Origin: Labrenzia sp. VG12
Lineage (GTDB): Bacteria > Pseudomonadota > Alphaproteobacteria > Rhizobiales > Stappiaceae
DNA: 64,000 nucleotides
Direction of reading: 5' to 3'
Assembly (NCBI RefSeq): GCF_002237595.1
Contig: NZ_CP022529.1
Location: 2,790,001 to 2,854,000, forward strand
The notes below the pieces were generated by a model that searched no databases, was not told the DNA's origin, and saw only the letters and a program-made list of their open reading frames with translations. Made by a program: the position numbers and the translations under genes. Positions 33,325 through 42,161 of the stretch are shown here, one piece after another (positions within the stretch are counted from its first letter, which is position 1; each line of letters starts with the position of its first letter).

Positions 33325-34635
33325 ATGCTTACCGAGGGCTTCTTTTCAAAAGGAATTGCGGTTTGTTCGCTGGCAATGATTGCCACGACGACGACAAGCT
33401 ACGCTCAGGATGACTTTGTGGAAGGCCGTCCTAAAACGGCAGCCGAACTGGGAATCATGACTGGAACCCCACCCGCACGAACCATTGACATCAGCGCATG
33501 GGACAAAGGGCCCGACAATCGTTGGGCGTTCCAGCACATCAGTGAATTTCTCCACGTTGCCAATATCAGCAAAGGATCGAAGGCTTCCGTTCCACTTGGA
33601 ACCGATTTTCAGGATCTCTCCTTTCTTGAATTCGAAGCCCTGGACGGCACGAACATGTCCGTTTCAGAGATGCTCGTAAAAACCTATACCGATGGATTTA
33701 TCGTGTTGCGAGACGGAGATGTCGTCTTTGAAAAGTACTTCAACGGGATGACACCCGATACCCGTCACCTTCTGATGTCCGTCTCAAAGTCCGTGACCGG
33801 CACCTTGGCCGGTGTCCTGGTGAACGACGGTCGGCTCGACCCCACCGCAATGGTGACACAGTACATTCCTGAAATGGAAGGTGCACCCGGATTTGGCGAT
33901 GCGACAGTCCGTCAAGTTCTGGATATGACAACTTCAATTGTCTTCAGCGAGGACTATGCCGATCCGAACGCAGAGGTCGTTGCGCACGAAGCTTCCACCG
34001 CGTGGCGGGGTGAAAATGCACCGCTGGCCAATGAGGGTGTTTATGCCTTCTCAACAACGATCAAAAAGGACGACTCTCGACCACATGGACAGCAGTTCCA
34101 GTACGCGTCCATCAACACCGATGTGTTGGGCTGGCTCATTGAGCGCGCTTCCGGTCAAAGGTTTGCGGATTTCTTTAGCGAAACAATTTGGTCGAAACTG
34201 GGAGCAGATCACGACGGCCAGATTACGGTTGACTACAAAGGTTCCGCGGCAGCCAATGGCGGGTTTGTCCTGACTTTGAGAGACCTTGCACGGTTCTCGC
34301 AAATGGTTCTGGATGACGGATACTACAATGATCAGCAAATCGTCGCTTCAGGCTGGATCGATGACATCAGGTTTAATGGTGACAACGAAGCCTGGAAACC
34401 GACCAGTTACTATGAAACTTGGCCGAACGGTTTCTACAGAAATCAATGGTATGTGACGGGCGACGATCATGGGTCATTCTTTGCTGTAGGTGTTAACGGC
34501 CAGCACATATGGATTAACCCGACAACCCGCACGGCGATTGTAAAGTTCTCCTCCCTTCCCGTGAGCGCGGACAAGGAGAACATCGTTTTGGGTTGGCGTG
34601 CGATGGACGCAATATCAAGGTCATTTGCCGATTAA
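33325..34635 (+). CDS. Exported serine hydrolase, beta-lactamase-like
   Basis: The 436-residue product starts at ATG 33325 with AGGAG at good spacing. It has a signal peptide (IAVCSLAMIATTTTSYAQD). It belongs to the class C beta-lactamase and penicillin-binding-protein-like hydrolases. The nucleophile motif S-x-x-K is in HLLMSVSKSVTGTLAG, and the Tyr motif lies in FQYASINTDVLGWLIERASG, with the usual downstream region FVLTLRDLARFSQMVLDDG. Members act as esterases, amidases or peptidases; the substrate is unknown. It is divergent from the TPR regulator and followed by a 9-bp hairpin. Confidence 0.88.
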   Translation: MLTEGFFSKGIAVCSLAMIATTTTSYAQDDFVEGRPKTAAELGIMTGTPPARTIDISAWDKGPDNRWAFQHISEFLHVANISKGSKASVPLGTDFQDLSFLEFEALDGTNMSVSEMLVKTYTDGFIVLRDGDVVFEKYFNGMTPDTRHLLMSVSKSVTGTLAGVLVNDGRLDPTAMVTQYIPEMEGAPGFGDATVRQVLDMTTSIVFSEDYADPNAEVVAHEASTAWRGENAPLANEGVYAFSTTIKKDDSRPHGQQFQYASINTDVLGWLIERASGQRFADFFSETIWSKLGADHDGQITVDYKGSAAANGGFVLTLRDLARFSQMVLDDGYYNDQQIVASGWIDDIRFNGDNEAWKPTSYYETWPNGFYRNQWYVTGDDHGSFFAVGVNGQHIWINPTTRTAIVKFSSLPVSADKENIVLGWRAMDAISRSFAD

Positions 34636-34643
34636 TCAAACTT

Positions 34644-34669
34644 GGTCGCGCCCTTTCTCAGGCGCGACC
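34644..34669 (+). terminator. Hairpin after the serine hydrolase gene
   Basis: A perfect 9-bp stem, GGTCGCGCC with GGCGCGACC, has an 8-base loop and is followed by ATGTTTCCT. It lacks a clean U run, but its position 8 bases behind the stop favours a terminator. Confidence 0.6.
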
Positions 34670-34752
34670 ATGTTTCCTCAAACGAGACTTGTTCCATAGG
34701 TGGTTCCGCTTGGACCGGCTGTTAAGTTTGCTCAACACCTAAGTTTTTCCGG

Positions 34753-34799
34753 TGGAATCATAATCCACGTGTCGGGGGTTCGAGTCCCTCCCGCTACCA
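34753..34799 (+). repeat. Decayed copy 3 of the tRNA 3' end
   Basis: GGAATCATAATCCACGTGTC and the following bases match the tRNA end with one G-to-A change and a two-base deletion in the acceptor stem region. This breaks base pairing and supports an older insertion event. From 34800 to 35074 I see no further feature. Confidence 0.85.
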
Positions 34800-35074
34800 A
34801 ATTTCCCCCTCAGAGTTTTCTGAACTTATGCTCGACTTAAGTTGAGCAAAGTGCGAATTCATGAATCGAAGCACGAATTCCGGACAATACCTCTTTGGCC
34901 ACACGGCGCTTTGGGCCTCTCGGGTTCTTTTCTTTGGTTCAGGAACTGTTAGAGTCATCCACCTTAATGCCCTGGTCGGTTATTCAGATCTATTGAGTAA
35001 GAACCGGAAAACTCTCCATGAATAGCCCCACTTCAGTGGTCCAGTTTGGTTGTCAGTACAGGACCGCCTGACCG

Positions 35075-35542
35075 TCACTCGAAAACGGCGCTCCTTTTTG
35101 CCTGTTTCGCCAGATGCACTTTTTCGGCTTGCCGTGCACCGCTGACGAACATGAATCGCTTCGCAACCCAGGATATGGCAAGAAGGGCAATCGTGAGCAG
35201 CAAAGTGAACAACAGGAATGATCCGAGGTCTGATCCAAGCTCGCCCGATGCAAGCAGAAACAATACGAACAGTCCGCCGAGCGTAAGGGAAATGGCACCT
35301 TCGACCAGTGTCATCTGGAATGATGCGCTCCAGGCGAACCCGCTGTCAGGAACGATTTCAAAATTCTTGTAGAACCTGTGTCCGGCGTCCGTGGCCGCTC
35401 CCATGACCGCTACAAGCTGGCTCATCACACCGTTGATGCTAATACCGGTAAAAATCTCCAGAACGATGCTCACGACCGTCATCACGATCAACAATCCCGT
35501 AAATACAAATCCAAATCGAACCAGCCCCACACTCTTCTGCAC
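35075..35542 (-). CDS. Small integral membrane protein, unknown function
   Basis: From a GTG at 35542 (GGAGATC eight bases upstream) the protein is 155 residues with three likely membrane helices: FGFVFTGLLIVMTVVSIVLE, then a helix around VEGAISLTLGGLFVLFLLA, then FLLFTLLLTIALLAISWVA. A loop of about 45 residues separates the first two, and a basic tail follows the last (KRFMFVSGARQAEKVHLAKQ). The open frame extends upstream to 35617, but that part lacks a start signal. No family is recognised. It lies just outside the second island segment. Confidence 0.68.
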   Translation of the reverse strand: MQKSVGLVRFGFVFTGLLIVMTVVSIVLEIFTGISINGVMSQLVAVMGAATDAGHRFYKNFEIVPDSGFAWSASFQMTLVEGAISLTLGGLFVLFLLASGELGSDLGSFLLFTLLLTIALLAISWVAKRFMFVSGARQAEKVHLAKQAKRSAVFE

Positions 35543-36039
35543 GATAGATCTCCAGAAAAACCCAACAAAAAATCCAATCTTGATTGAGTATGGTCGCACC
35601 CAAGCAAGCCTTTGCACCCCATGACAGCATCAAAAGAAGTTTTTCATGCTGCGGAGAATGCGCAGGGTGCAATAACGTATAAATCTTAAGTTGTAGTTGT
35701 TCAGGTGCTTCAAATTGCAATCAGCGCATCCGGCAACCAGGTTTCGCCACGTCGACGTTGGCATCAACGGATGGAGCTGCACGGCAAGCCGAATTGATTC
35801 ACTTGGTCAGATGTGCAAGAGCCTGCTTCAAAACAATAAACATCCACCATCGGGAGGAGAAGGCGGGTGTTCCTATGCTACGCTCTCGGAGGTCCACCAT
35901 GGGTAGCCAGCGGACCTCATGCCTCCCCCTTTCTTCAAGGATGTCTGTCAGTTCGTGGGCTCCGCGCAATTCAAGGCGCCAGCAACAACGTCTGCTGAAG
36001 GGGGACACATCCCCCCCTTTCGGCCTATCGTTCAGTAGC
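35543..36039. other. Intergenic region with no clear gene
   Basis: About 500 bases between the small membrane protein and phzF-type gene. Short frames (for example 35799-36008) are Arg/Trp-rich and unconvincing. A GGGGG-ACACAT-CCCCC hairpin lies close to 36004-36019, behind the stop of the PhzF gene on the minus strand, and may aid termination. Confidence 0.4.
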
Positions 36040-36879
36040 TTACGTTATCGCCCTGGCGCTGCCGGACACCCGAACCGGCGCGCCTGGAGTGTCGCTCAAC
36101 TCGACCTCTATCAAGGAGGGATGCCCCATATCTTCGCCCTGACGGATCGTGAATTTTCCACCGTGGGGCCAGTTTCTGTCTCTCAGATACCCCGCAAAGG
36201 CTGCGGCAGCTGCCCCTGTGGCGGGATCTTCCGTAACCCCACCTGATGCGAAGGCGTTCCTGACGGCAAACATCTGATCGGCTTCGATAAAAACAAGCAT
36301 CACTGTCACGAGGCCATGTTTGCGCATCACGTCACGACCCTGGTCAAGGTCATAGCTCATGCCCGCCAATTGCGCGCGGTGTTGCAGCGGCAAGACGATG
36401 TGATCTGCCCCGCCGTGAATACGGGCCGCGGGAAGCCGGGGATCAAGATCATCCTGGCTCAGTCCAAAGAGTGCCAGCACGTCGGAGAGCTCATCTTCGT
36501 TGATTGCCCGGCTCTTCGTCGGCGGTGAGGTCAGCGTTGCGATCATGCCCGTCTCGGACGGCTGCGCTTCAACGGTGATCGAGGCATCGTTCAATGTCAG
36601 GCCAAACGTCCCCGGACCGGCATGCTGCCCCAGCACCGCGCCAAGCGCGATCGTCGCGTGACCACAGAACGGCACCTCGGATTCAGGCGAGAAATAGCGC
36701 ACCCGCCAGTTCATTCCGGTATCGTCCTGCGGCACGGCAAAGGCCGTTTCCGAATAGCCGACCTCAGCGGCGACACGGGCCATGTCCGCCACCTGTGCGG
36801 GCTCGCTCAACAAGACCACGCCTGCCGGATTGCCCCCTTCACCACCCTGACTGAACGCTGCTACTCTTTGGATTTCCAT
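36040..36879 (-). CDS. PhzF-family isomerase/epimerase-like protein
   Basis: The 279-residue protein starts at ATG 36879 with GGAGAGC just upstream. It has the PhzF fold landmarks: AFSQGGEGGNPAGVVLLSEP at the start, the catalytic Glu in EVGYSETAFAVP, SEVPFCGHATIALGAVLGQH, and TEDPATGAAAAAFAGYLRD near the end. PhzF proteins share the diaminopimelate-epimerase fold, and most are not involved in phenazines, so the substrate is unknown. It is divergent from an Lrp/AsnC-type regulator, which probably senses a related amino-acid-like ligand. Confidence 0.9.
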   Translation of the reverse strand: MEIQRVAAFSQGGEGGNPAGVVLLSEPAQVADMARVAAEVGYSETAFAVPQDDTGMNWRVRYFSPESEVPFCGHATIALGAVLGQHAGPGTFGLTLNDASITVEAQPSETGMIATLTSPPTKSRAINEDELSDVLALFGLSQDDLDPRLPAARIHGGADHIVLPLQHRAQLAGMSYDLDQGRDVMRKHGLVTVMLVFIEADQMFAVRNAFASGGVTEDPATGAAAAAFAGYLRDRNWPHGGKFTIRQGEDMGHPSLIEVELSDTPGAPVRVSGSARAIT

Positions 36880-36999
36880 AATGCTCTCCTGTTTGTTGGG
36901 ACGCATTTTAGTCATCCGGCGCGCAACTGTCCGGGCACTCGCAAAGGGAAACTGGAAAAAGGCCTTTCAAATCGCGCGCCAATTCCCGATTATGCCTTC

Positions 37000-37455
37000 A
37001 TGTCAAAATCCATGGACCAAACAGATTGTGAGATCATAGAAATTCTCGACTCGGATGGTCGTTCGAGCCTTGCGGAAATCGGAAAGGTGGTTGGCCTGTC
37101 TGGTCCCGCCGTCGGAGAGCGCGTTCGCCGACTGCAAGAGACAGGATTTGTAGACGGTTTCGGGGCCCGGATCGATTTGCGCTCGCTGGGCTATACCGTG
37201 CAGGCACTGGTCCGGATCAAGCCTCGCAGCGGGCAGCTGCATGCGGTCGAGCGGATGATTGAAGATCAGCCCCGCTTCACGTCCTGCGACAGGGTGACAG
37301 GTGAAGATTGTTACGTCGCGCGTCTCGTCCTGGTGGATGTGGCCGAACTGGATGACATTCTGTTGCCCTTCCACGATCGGGCAGAAACGCATACGTCAAT
37401 CGTGAAGTCTTCGATCTTCGAACAAAGACTGCCGCCGCTGCTGCCCCGCGGCTGA
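37000..37455 (+). CDS. Lrp/AsnC-family transcriptional regulator
   Basis: The 151-residue protein has an N-terminal winged helix (DQTDCEIIEILDSDGRSSLA, EIGKVVGLSGPAVGERVRRL) and a C-terminal RAM ligand-binding domain (GYTVQALVRIKPRSGQLHAV, CDRVTGEDCYVARLVLVDVA, then LPPLLPRG at the end). The length is typical. The ATG at 37000 gives the usual start (MSKSMDQTDCEI). Divergent placement 120 bases from the PhzF-type gene suggests it regulates that gene. Between it and the next gene (37456-37730) I see nothing. Confidence 0.93.
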   Translation: MSKSMDQTDCEIIEILDSDGRSSLAEIGKVVGLSGPAVGERVRRLQETGFVDGFGARIDLRSLGYTVQALVRIKPRSGQLHAVERMIEDQPRFTSCDRVTGEDCYVARLVLVDVAELDDILLPFHDRAETHTSIVKSSIFEQRLPPLLPRG

Positions 37456-37730
37456 CATTTTGCCTAAACTGCAGCTGAAACCGTGCATTCGTGAAACGGT
37501 TGTGCCCCGCAAGGGCCAACACATACAGCCATATCAGTTTCGCCTGCCGATGCTTTTTCAATAATTGACTGCACTGATCGATTTTTCGGATCCCAAAAAG
37601 GTTTGCCGGACACAAAGCTCTTGCCCCTCCTCCCCCGGCCCCGCACGCTTGCCGGCGGCAAGACCGCTTGTTGACGGCCGTATCTCACGGTGCAACTTGA
37701 GACAGCGTTTCGCATATGGGGCCCTGCCGG

Positions 37731-38219
37731 ATGAAAATCACCGTTCCTTGTTTCGACACCTTTAAGGTCGAGCTTCACGATGAAACCGGAAGTCTGGACC
37801 TGGAAGCCAAACAGGTCTTGGAGGCATCTCTCCCTTTGTGCAGTGCTGACCACCTCAGGGAAACCAGACACATCTTTGCCTGTTGCAGGGACTTCCACAC
37901 ATCCGCGGAGTGCGAAGATGGGTGAGAGGACACCAAGACCTATCGTGACCAGGTCCCGGAAATCTGGCGACATGTCACGCCTGGGCCCGTCTTCCAGGAG
38001 CGAGGCAACGGCGATGATGATGTCTGGTACGCCATTATGGAGGCAGAGTGCGACTGGGAGATCGAGCACGGCCTGATGATGGTCTGGAGGAACGGCACCA
38101 CGCTCTGCAAGGTCGGTGGCTATGATGGCCATCTTACCAACGCCGATGCCTATGGCGACGCGCACCTGTCAAACGTTGTCTACCAGGCAACCAACCCCGG
38201 ATTTACAACAATCGCCTAG
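37731..38219 (+). pseudogene. DUF6985-like gene with an in-frame TGA
   Basis: From ATG 37731 the frame reads MKITVPCFDTFKVELHDETG to TSAECEDG and meets TGA at 37923-37925. It then continues in the same frame as EDTKTYRDQVPEIWRHVTPG and on through MEAECDWEIEHGLMMVWRNG and LCKVGGYDGHLTNADAY to a TAG at 38217-38219. The second part matches my memory of the DUF6985 signature (CDWE-x-EHGL and DGHLT). Both parts read as one protein of about 162 residues, so the TGA is probably a nonsense mutation or sequence error. An antisense 233-codon frame covers the same bases but has no recognisable features. Confidence 0.62.
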
Positions 38220-38536
38220 GGCCAGGAACCAAGTTCGAGCTGTCATGCCTCAAGAACGTTGTTGAAGACCATTCCCTTCGCCTGGAACGAAGCAGCAGGC
38301 TGGTCGGCCCGGTTCCTTTCTGACAGGAGACGGACACGAGCGCGTCGCTAGATCCGCTGTTGGACCACGTGGCGCCTGTGCCGCAGACAGATCGGCAGTT
38401 TTGTCATGCGCAGATGCTTCAATTTTGCGTGGGGCGGTTTCCAATAGAATAGCCGGGTCCCTCCGAACTTCGGAAGCAAAGATGGCCTCACTCGGACAAC
38501 GACAGGCCAGAAACTGCAGGCATCCGGGAGAAGACC
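38220..38536. other. Intergenic region
   Basis: About 317 bases with no convincing gene. It should hold the promoter of the large exported protein that follows. GGGAGAAG at about 38526 is the ribosome site for the GTG start at 38537. Confidence 0.4.
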
Positions 38537-41440
38537 GTGCGTGTTTTCGCTGCTTTGGCAACTGTTCTGTGTCTCACATTGCTGGCAAGTGTCGGTACTG
38601 CGTCAGCTTCCAACCGCCTTTCGCTGGAAAAGTCGGGAAGTTGGGTCATCGCAGCCTATGCAGATGGGACTGACGCGACCACCTTCACGAAATGCATCAT
38701 GGTTCTGCCCCTCTCACAGGGGCGCTACTTCGGGCTGGGCCTGTTCACCAGCGGCAACTATGTTGTCATTCTGGGGCTTGGAGAAAATCGGGTTACCGAA
38801 GGAGCCAGCTACAACGCGCGGATCAGCGTGGATCGGCGTTGGGCGCTGGAGACCAGTACCGAGGCCATGACAAGCGATTCCGTCAGGTTCTTTCCCGGCA
38901 ACGAGATTGCGACGTCCAGGGCGCTCACGGCCATCGCTGAAGGCTCTCGGCTGAACTTTCAGATCACCGGTTTGAAGCGCAACACCCTCTCGCTGCGCGG
39001 AAGCCGTCGTGCCATCAGGGCACTGCAGCGTTGCCATCAGACATATGCGCCTCAGGTTGTCGCCCAAACCGAACCCGAAGCGCCGGATATTCAACCGTCC
39101 GCAGACATACGCGATCTCGCACGGGAAGTCGGCATCCCGGTCCCCTCCGGCAGTCTTCGGCAACTGAGGGAAAACGCCGACACACTCGATCCGCGGGCAC
39201 AGCTGGTGTTCGTTCTGGCCCTGATGGATCAGACCGACTACGGGCGCTTCAAGGAGGAAGCCATCGGCCATGTGACGCTGGTCGCGGACGCGGACGATCC
39301 GCGCGGGCTTTTTCTTCTCGCGCGGATGATGGAGCTTGGTTTTGACGATGAAAGCTATTCTGGACACGCCAGCGACCTGATCAGCCAGGCAGCTGACCTC
39401 GGCCACCCGGAAGCCCTGGTGCGACGGGCTCTGGCGCGGCGCGCGCAGGAACCGGAGGCGGCCCTTGCCGACCTCGAACTGGCCGCCGCCTCGGGACATC
39501 GCGGCGCCAGGGATATCCTGAAGGACTGGCACGCGGAAAACCGCGCAGCGCAAACGACCACGCCACCACCCGTCACCGCCCTGCCGACCCCTGTTCCGGT
39601 GCCGGCCCCGCAAACCGCTCCGACCATCAAGGGCAACAAGGCACGGTTCTCGACAGGCGAGGCCGTTTCGGTCGAATTTGGCAACCTGCCGACCGGTCAG
39701 TTGAACTGGATTGCAATCGCCGCGGCCGACCATGACGCAGATGCCTTCTACGACCTGCTGATGTTGCAGGACGGTCGACAGGCGGGAACCCACACCTTCA
39801 AGCTCCTGCCCGACGGCGATTATGAGCTGAGGGTCTACCTGGACTGGCCGAACGGCGGCCACGAAATCGCCGCGAAGGCTCCGGTCACCGTCGGAAACAT
39901 CGCGCTCCCTTCGACGCAACCACTGCCGGAACCGGTTGTTCAGCCCCCTCCGAACGTGCCGGACGCCGCGGCCGCACACACGGCAGAAACTGTACCATCA
40001 GGTCCCAAGAACGATTCCATGAGGTCCGACTATTCAGATCAGGGGGCACTGGCGTGCTTCGGCGGAGCCACTTATCCGGAGAGCTGGAAAAAAGACGGTC
40101 AGTGCGTCGATCACGGCTGTTACTTCGGATTGCGGGAACAGGCGGCCTGCCTGGAGATCGGTACCGCAAGGTCTGCGCCACTGGTCATGTATGGGGCAGC
40201 AGGTGGCCCCCGGGCGCGTGAATGCTGGCTACAGACCACATGCGGCGATCTCAGGCCCCAGGACAATTACCGGGTTTTCCGGAAACAGGGCACGGGAGCC
40301 GAAACGGACAGTGTCGCCACCGAAGCGGCGGATACCGGCCGCAATACGTCCGATGAAACGGCCAACTCTGCATTGCCCGGCGATCCGGAGCTGATCATGG
40401 CGATACAGGCACTGTTGTCTTCCATGGGCTACGAGGTCGGTATGCTGGACGGCAGCCTCTCTCCTCAGACAAGGGCAGCCCTGACGGCGTTTCAGGTCGC
40501 CAGAGGCTTGCACGCTGACGGTCTTCCAAGCGCGGCGCTGCGCGACGAAGCTCTTTCGGCTGTCGCTTCCGGTCACCGGCGGCTGCAGGAAAAAGGTCCG
40601 GACGAGCCTTCCCTGTCGACCCAACCTGCACCTGCGGCGCAGTCCGAAGTGCAATCCTCCCCAGCCCTGCCTCCGGAAGGCAGCGAGGCCCCAGCACCTG
40701 AGCCTGAACCCCGGACCGCTTCGCCCCCTTCAGCTGAAACGCCTCCTGAAACCGCACAGGACAAGACACGACCCGGCATAAGCTATGCATCCCACGCAGG
40801 TGGAGAGAAGACGGTCGTGCATGATGACAGCGGCATGGACAAGAAATGGTACGGTCAGACCGCCTATCACCCGGCCGGCCGCGTGACCTACATCTATGAT
40901 GGTGACGGCTATATCCGCGAAATCAAGCGTTACCTCTCGGAAGGCGAGAAGCAGGACTTCATCGAAAGAGAGGAATTCGACCGGGCAGGACAGTTGCGCG
41001 AATTCGAACGCCGTCCCGTCGTTTCGGCCGGCGAAGACGACAAGGTGCGCCGCTATTTCGGCGTAGACGGCAAGCCGCTTGCGAAGGACGGCTACCCTGA
41101 GGACCTCTATGCCGGCGCCTGTTTTGCTGCAGCAAGCCAAGGGGCTGAAATCCCGATTTTGGCGTCCCTGTCCATTCCCAGATGCGGCTATCGCGACAAT
41201 CGCCTGTGCACCTGTTATGGCGGCAAGTGGCAAGGCCAGAAACGCTGCAACGACGCAACGGATGCACAGCCCTTCAACGGGGTCGCGGTCAAACAGAACA
41301 AGAAGACAGGCAAGACTGTGCTGAAGGTCTACTTCGCCGGAGGCCACCGGTGCGGCGAACGGCGTTTCGATCCGGATACCGGGCAGCAGAGCGGCGAGAA
41401 ACTGTTGGGCACAGTCGAACAGATCAGAGCGGACAGATAA
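38537..41440 (+). CDS. Large exported multidomain protein with peptidoglycan-binding domain
   Basis: The 967-residue product starts with GTG 38537 and has a signal peptide (VFAALATVLCLTLLASVGTA). In order I see an N-terminal beta domain (about 25-165) with two Cys and the ending SRRAIRALQRCHQ. A helical Sel1/TPR-like stretch follows (210-340; GLFLLARMMELGFDDESYSG). After a proline-rich linker come a beta domain ending DGDYELRVYLDWPNGGHEIA, a Cys-rich module (about 500-590), a PGB_1 peptidoglycan-binding domain (LIMAIQALLSSMGYEVGMLD, TAFQVARGLHADGLPS), another Pro/Ala/Glu linker, and a C-terminal domain with YDGDGYIREIKRYLSEGEKQ. It is probably periplasmic and wall-bound. The combination is unfamiliar to me. 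Confidence 0.75.
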   Translation: MRVFAALATVLCLTLLASVGTASASNRLSLEKSGSWVIAAYADGTDATTFTKCIMVLPLSQGRYFGLGLFTSGNYVVILGLGENRVTEGASYNARISVDRRWALETSTEAMTSDSVRFFPGNEIATSRALTAIAEGSRLNFQITGLKRNTLSLRGSRRAIRALQRCHQTYAPQVVAQTEPEAPDIQPSADIRDLAREVGIPVPSGSLRQLRENADTLDPRAQLVFVLALMDQTDYGRFKEEAIGHVTLVADADDPRGLFLLARMMELGFDDESYSGHASDLISQAADLGHPEALVRRALARRAQEPEAALADLELAAASGHRGARDILKDWHAENRAAQTTTPPPVTALPTPVPVPAPQTAPTIKGNKARFSTGEAVSVEFGNLPTGQLNWIAIAAADHDADAFYDLLMLQDGRQAGTHTFKLLPDGDYELRVYLDWPNGGHEIAAKAPVTVGNIALPSTQPLPEPVVQPPPNVPDAAAAHTAETVPSGPKNDSMRSDYSDQGALACFGGATYPESWKKDGQCVDHGCYFGLREQAACLEIGTARSAPLVMYGAAGGPRARECWLQTTCGDLRPQDNYRVFRKQGTGAETDSVATEAADTGRNTSDETANSALPGDPELIMAIQALLSSMGYEVGMLDGSLSPQTRAALTAFQVARGLHADGLPSAALRDEALSAVASGHRRLQEKGPDEPSLSTQPAPAAQSEVQSSPALPPEGSEAPAPEPEPRTASPPSAETPPETAQDKTRPGISYASHAGGEKTVVHDDSGMDKKWYGQTAYHPAGRVTYIYDGDGYIREIKRYLSEGEKQDFIEREEFDRAGQLREFERRPVVSAGEDDKVRRYFGVDGKPLAKDGYPEDLYAGACFAAASQGAEIPILASLSIPRCGYRDNRLCTCYGGKWQGQKRCNDATDAQPFNGVAVKQNKKTGKTVLKVYFAGGHRCGERRFDPDTGQQSGEKLLGTVEQIRADR

Positions 41441-41870
41441 CAAGCTGTCCTGTCGCGTGGTCTTGCCGGGCAGCGACGACCTTTTTTCCGCCGCTCACAC
41501 GCGGTCATTGCGACTTGCGAAGAACGGCGACGATTGAAATCTGACAATGCCGTCCCCCCGCCCCGGGCACGCCAGGCATGTCAAAAACCGCGTCTATACA
41601 TCACCTTACGGTATGCTAAGCTTTTTCCTTGAGCCGAAACAGCAGTCCCGGCGAGAGCGTCCGTTCTGAATTTGTCAGCCTGACGGCCACACCCGGTTTC
41701 AATCCGGGTTGCTGCAGGTCAGGGTATCCGCCGGCTGATCCGTTTTTCAGGAGAAGCCTGTCGCTGCAGGGAGTTGGCGGCCGCTTCCCGACCGCGCCCA
41801 GGGAAGAACGACCTGCTGTTTCCGCGTCCCTCAGCCGGATCATGTTCCGGCCAGCAAACGGGAGCCTGTC
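41441..41870. other. Intergenic region
   Basis: About 430 bases. GACCTTTTTT near 41478-41487 follows a short GGTC...GACC pairing and may end the preceding transcript. A long frame here reads poorly. No recognised gene. Confidence 0.35.
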
Positions 41871-42161
41871 ATGCGGTTTTTCATTGCCCTGGTTCTGGTT
41901 GCCGGTTTCCTCGGAGGCGGCGGTGCAACACTGATCGCGTTTCTGGATGTCTATGCCAGGGAAGGCATGACCGAAGACGCCGGAGCAGCGTTGTTCATAT
42001 CGGGAATGCTGCTGTTCATCGGTCTCCTGCTGCTCGCCGGGGCGATCAGATCCCGTCGCCGCCAGAAGGCGATCGACGCAAACCAGATGGCGGCAACCGG
42101 CTTCGCACACTGGATGACCATGGATCATGGCGATGGGGGAGGCGACTATGGTGGCGACTGA
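41871..42161 (+). CDS. Small two-helix membrane protein
   Basis: The 96-residue product (ATG 41871, GGGAGCC upstream) has two hydrophobic helices: FFIALVLVAGFLGGGGATLI and ALFISGMLLFIGLLLLAGAI. A short basic stretch (RSRRRQK) follows, so both ends are likely on the cytoplasmic side or the first helix is a signal anchor. A polar tail rich in His, Asp and Gly follows. Its 3' end overlaps the next gene by 14 bases, implying coupled translation. No family is recognised. Confidence 0.62.
   Translation: MRFFIALVLVAGFLGGGGATLIAFLDVYAREGMTEDAGAALFISGMLLFIGLLLLAGAIRSRRRQKAIDANQMAATGFAHWMTMDHGDGGGDYGGD

Larger units (their letters stand above)
31450..34799. mobile_element. Second tandem insertion or island remnant (about 3.3 kb)
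   Basis: The segment lies between tRNA-end copy 2 and copy 3. It has no integrase and carries a TPR regulator and a serine hydrolase in divergent order. Copy 3 has a substitution and a two-base deletion, so this insertion is probably older than the first. The shared TTTCCGGT before copies 2 and 3 suggests that both elements came from related attP sites. Confidence 0.6.

Noticed and set aside
37923..37925. TGA read as selenocysteine in the DUF6985-like gene
   Set aside because: No obvious stem-loop follows the codon, the family is not redox-related, and nonsense mutation or sequence error is simpler.
37464..38165. 233-codon minus-strand frame
   Set aside because: It is antisense to the DUF6985-like gene, which has recognisable motifs; no domain or ribosome site supports the minus frame.
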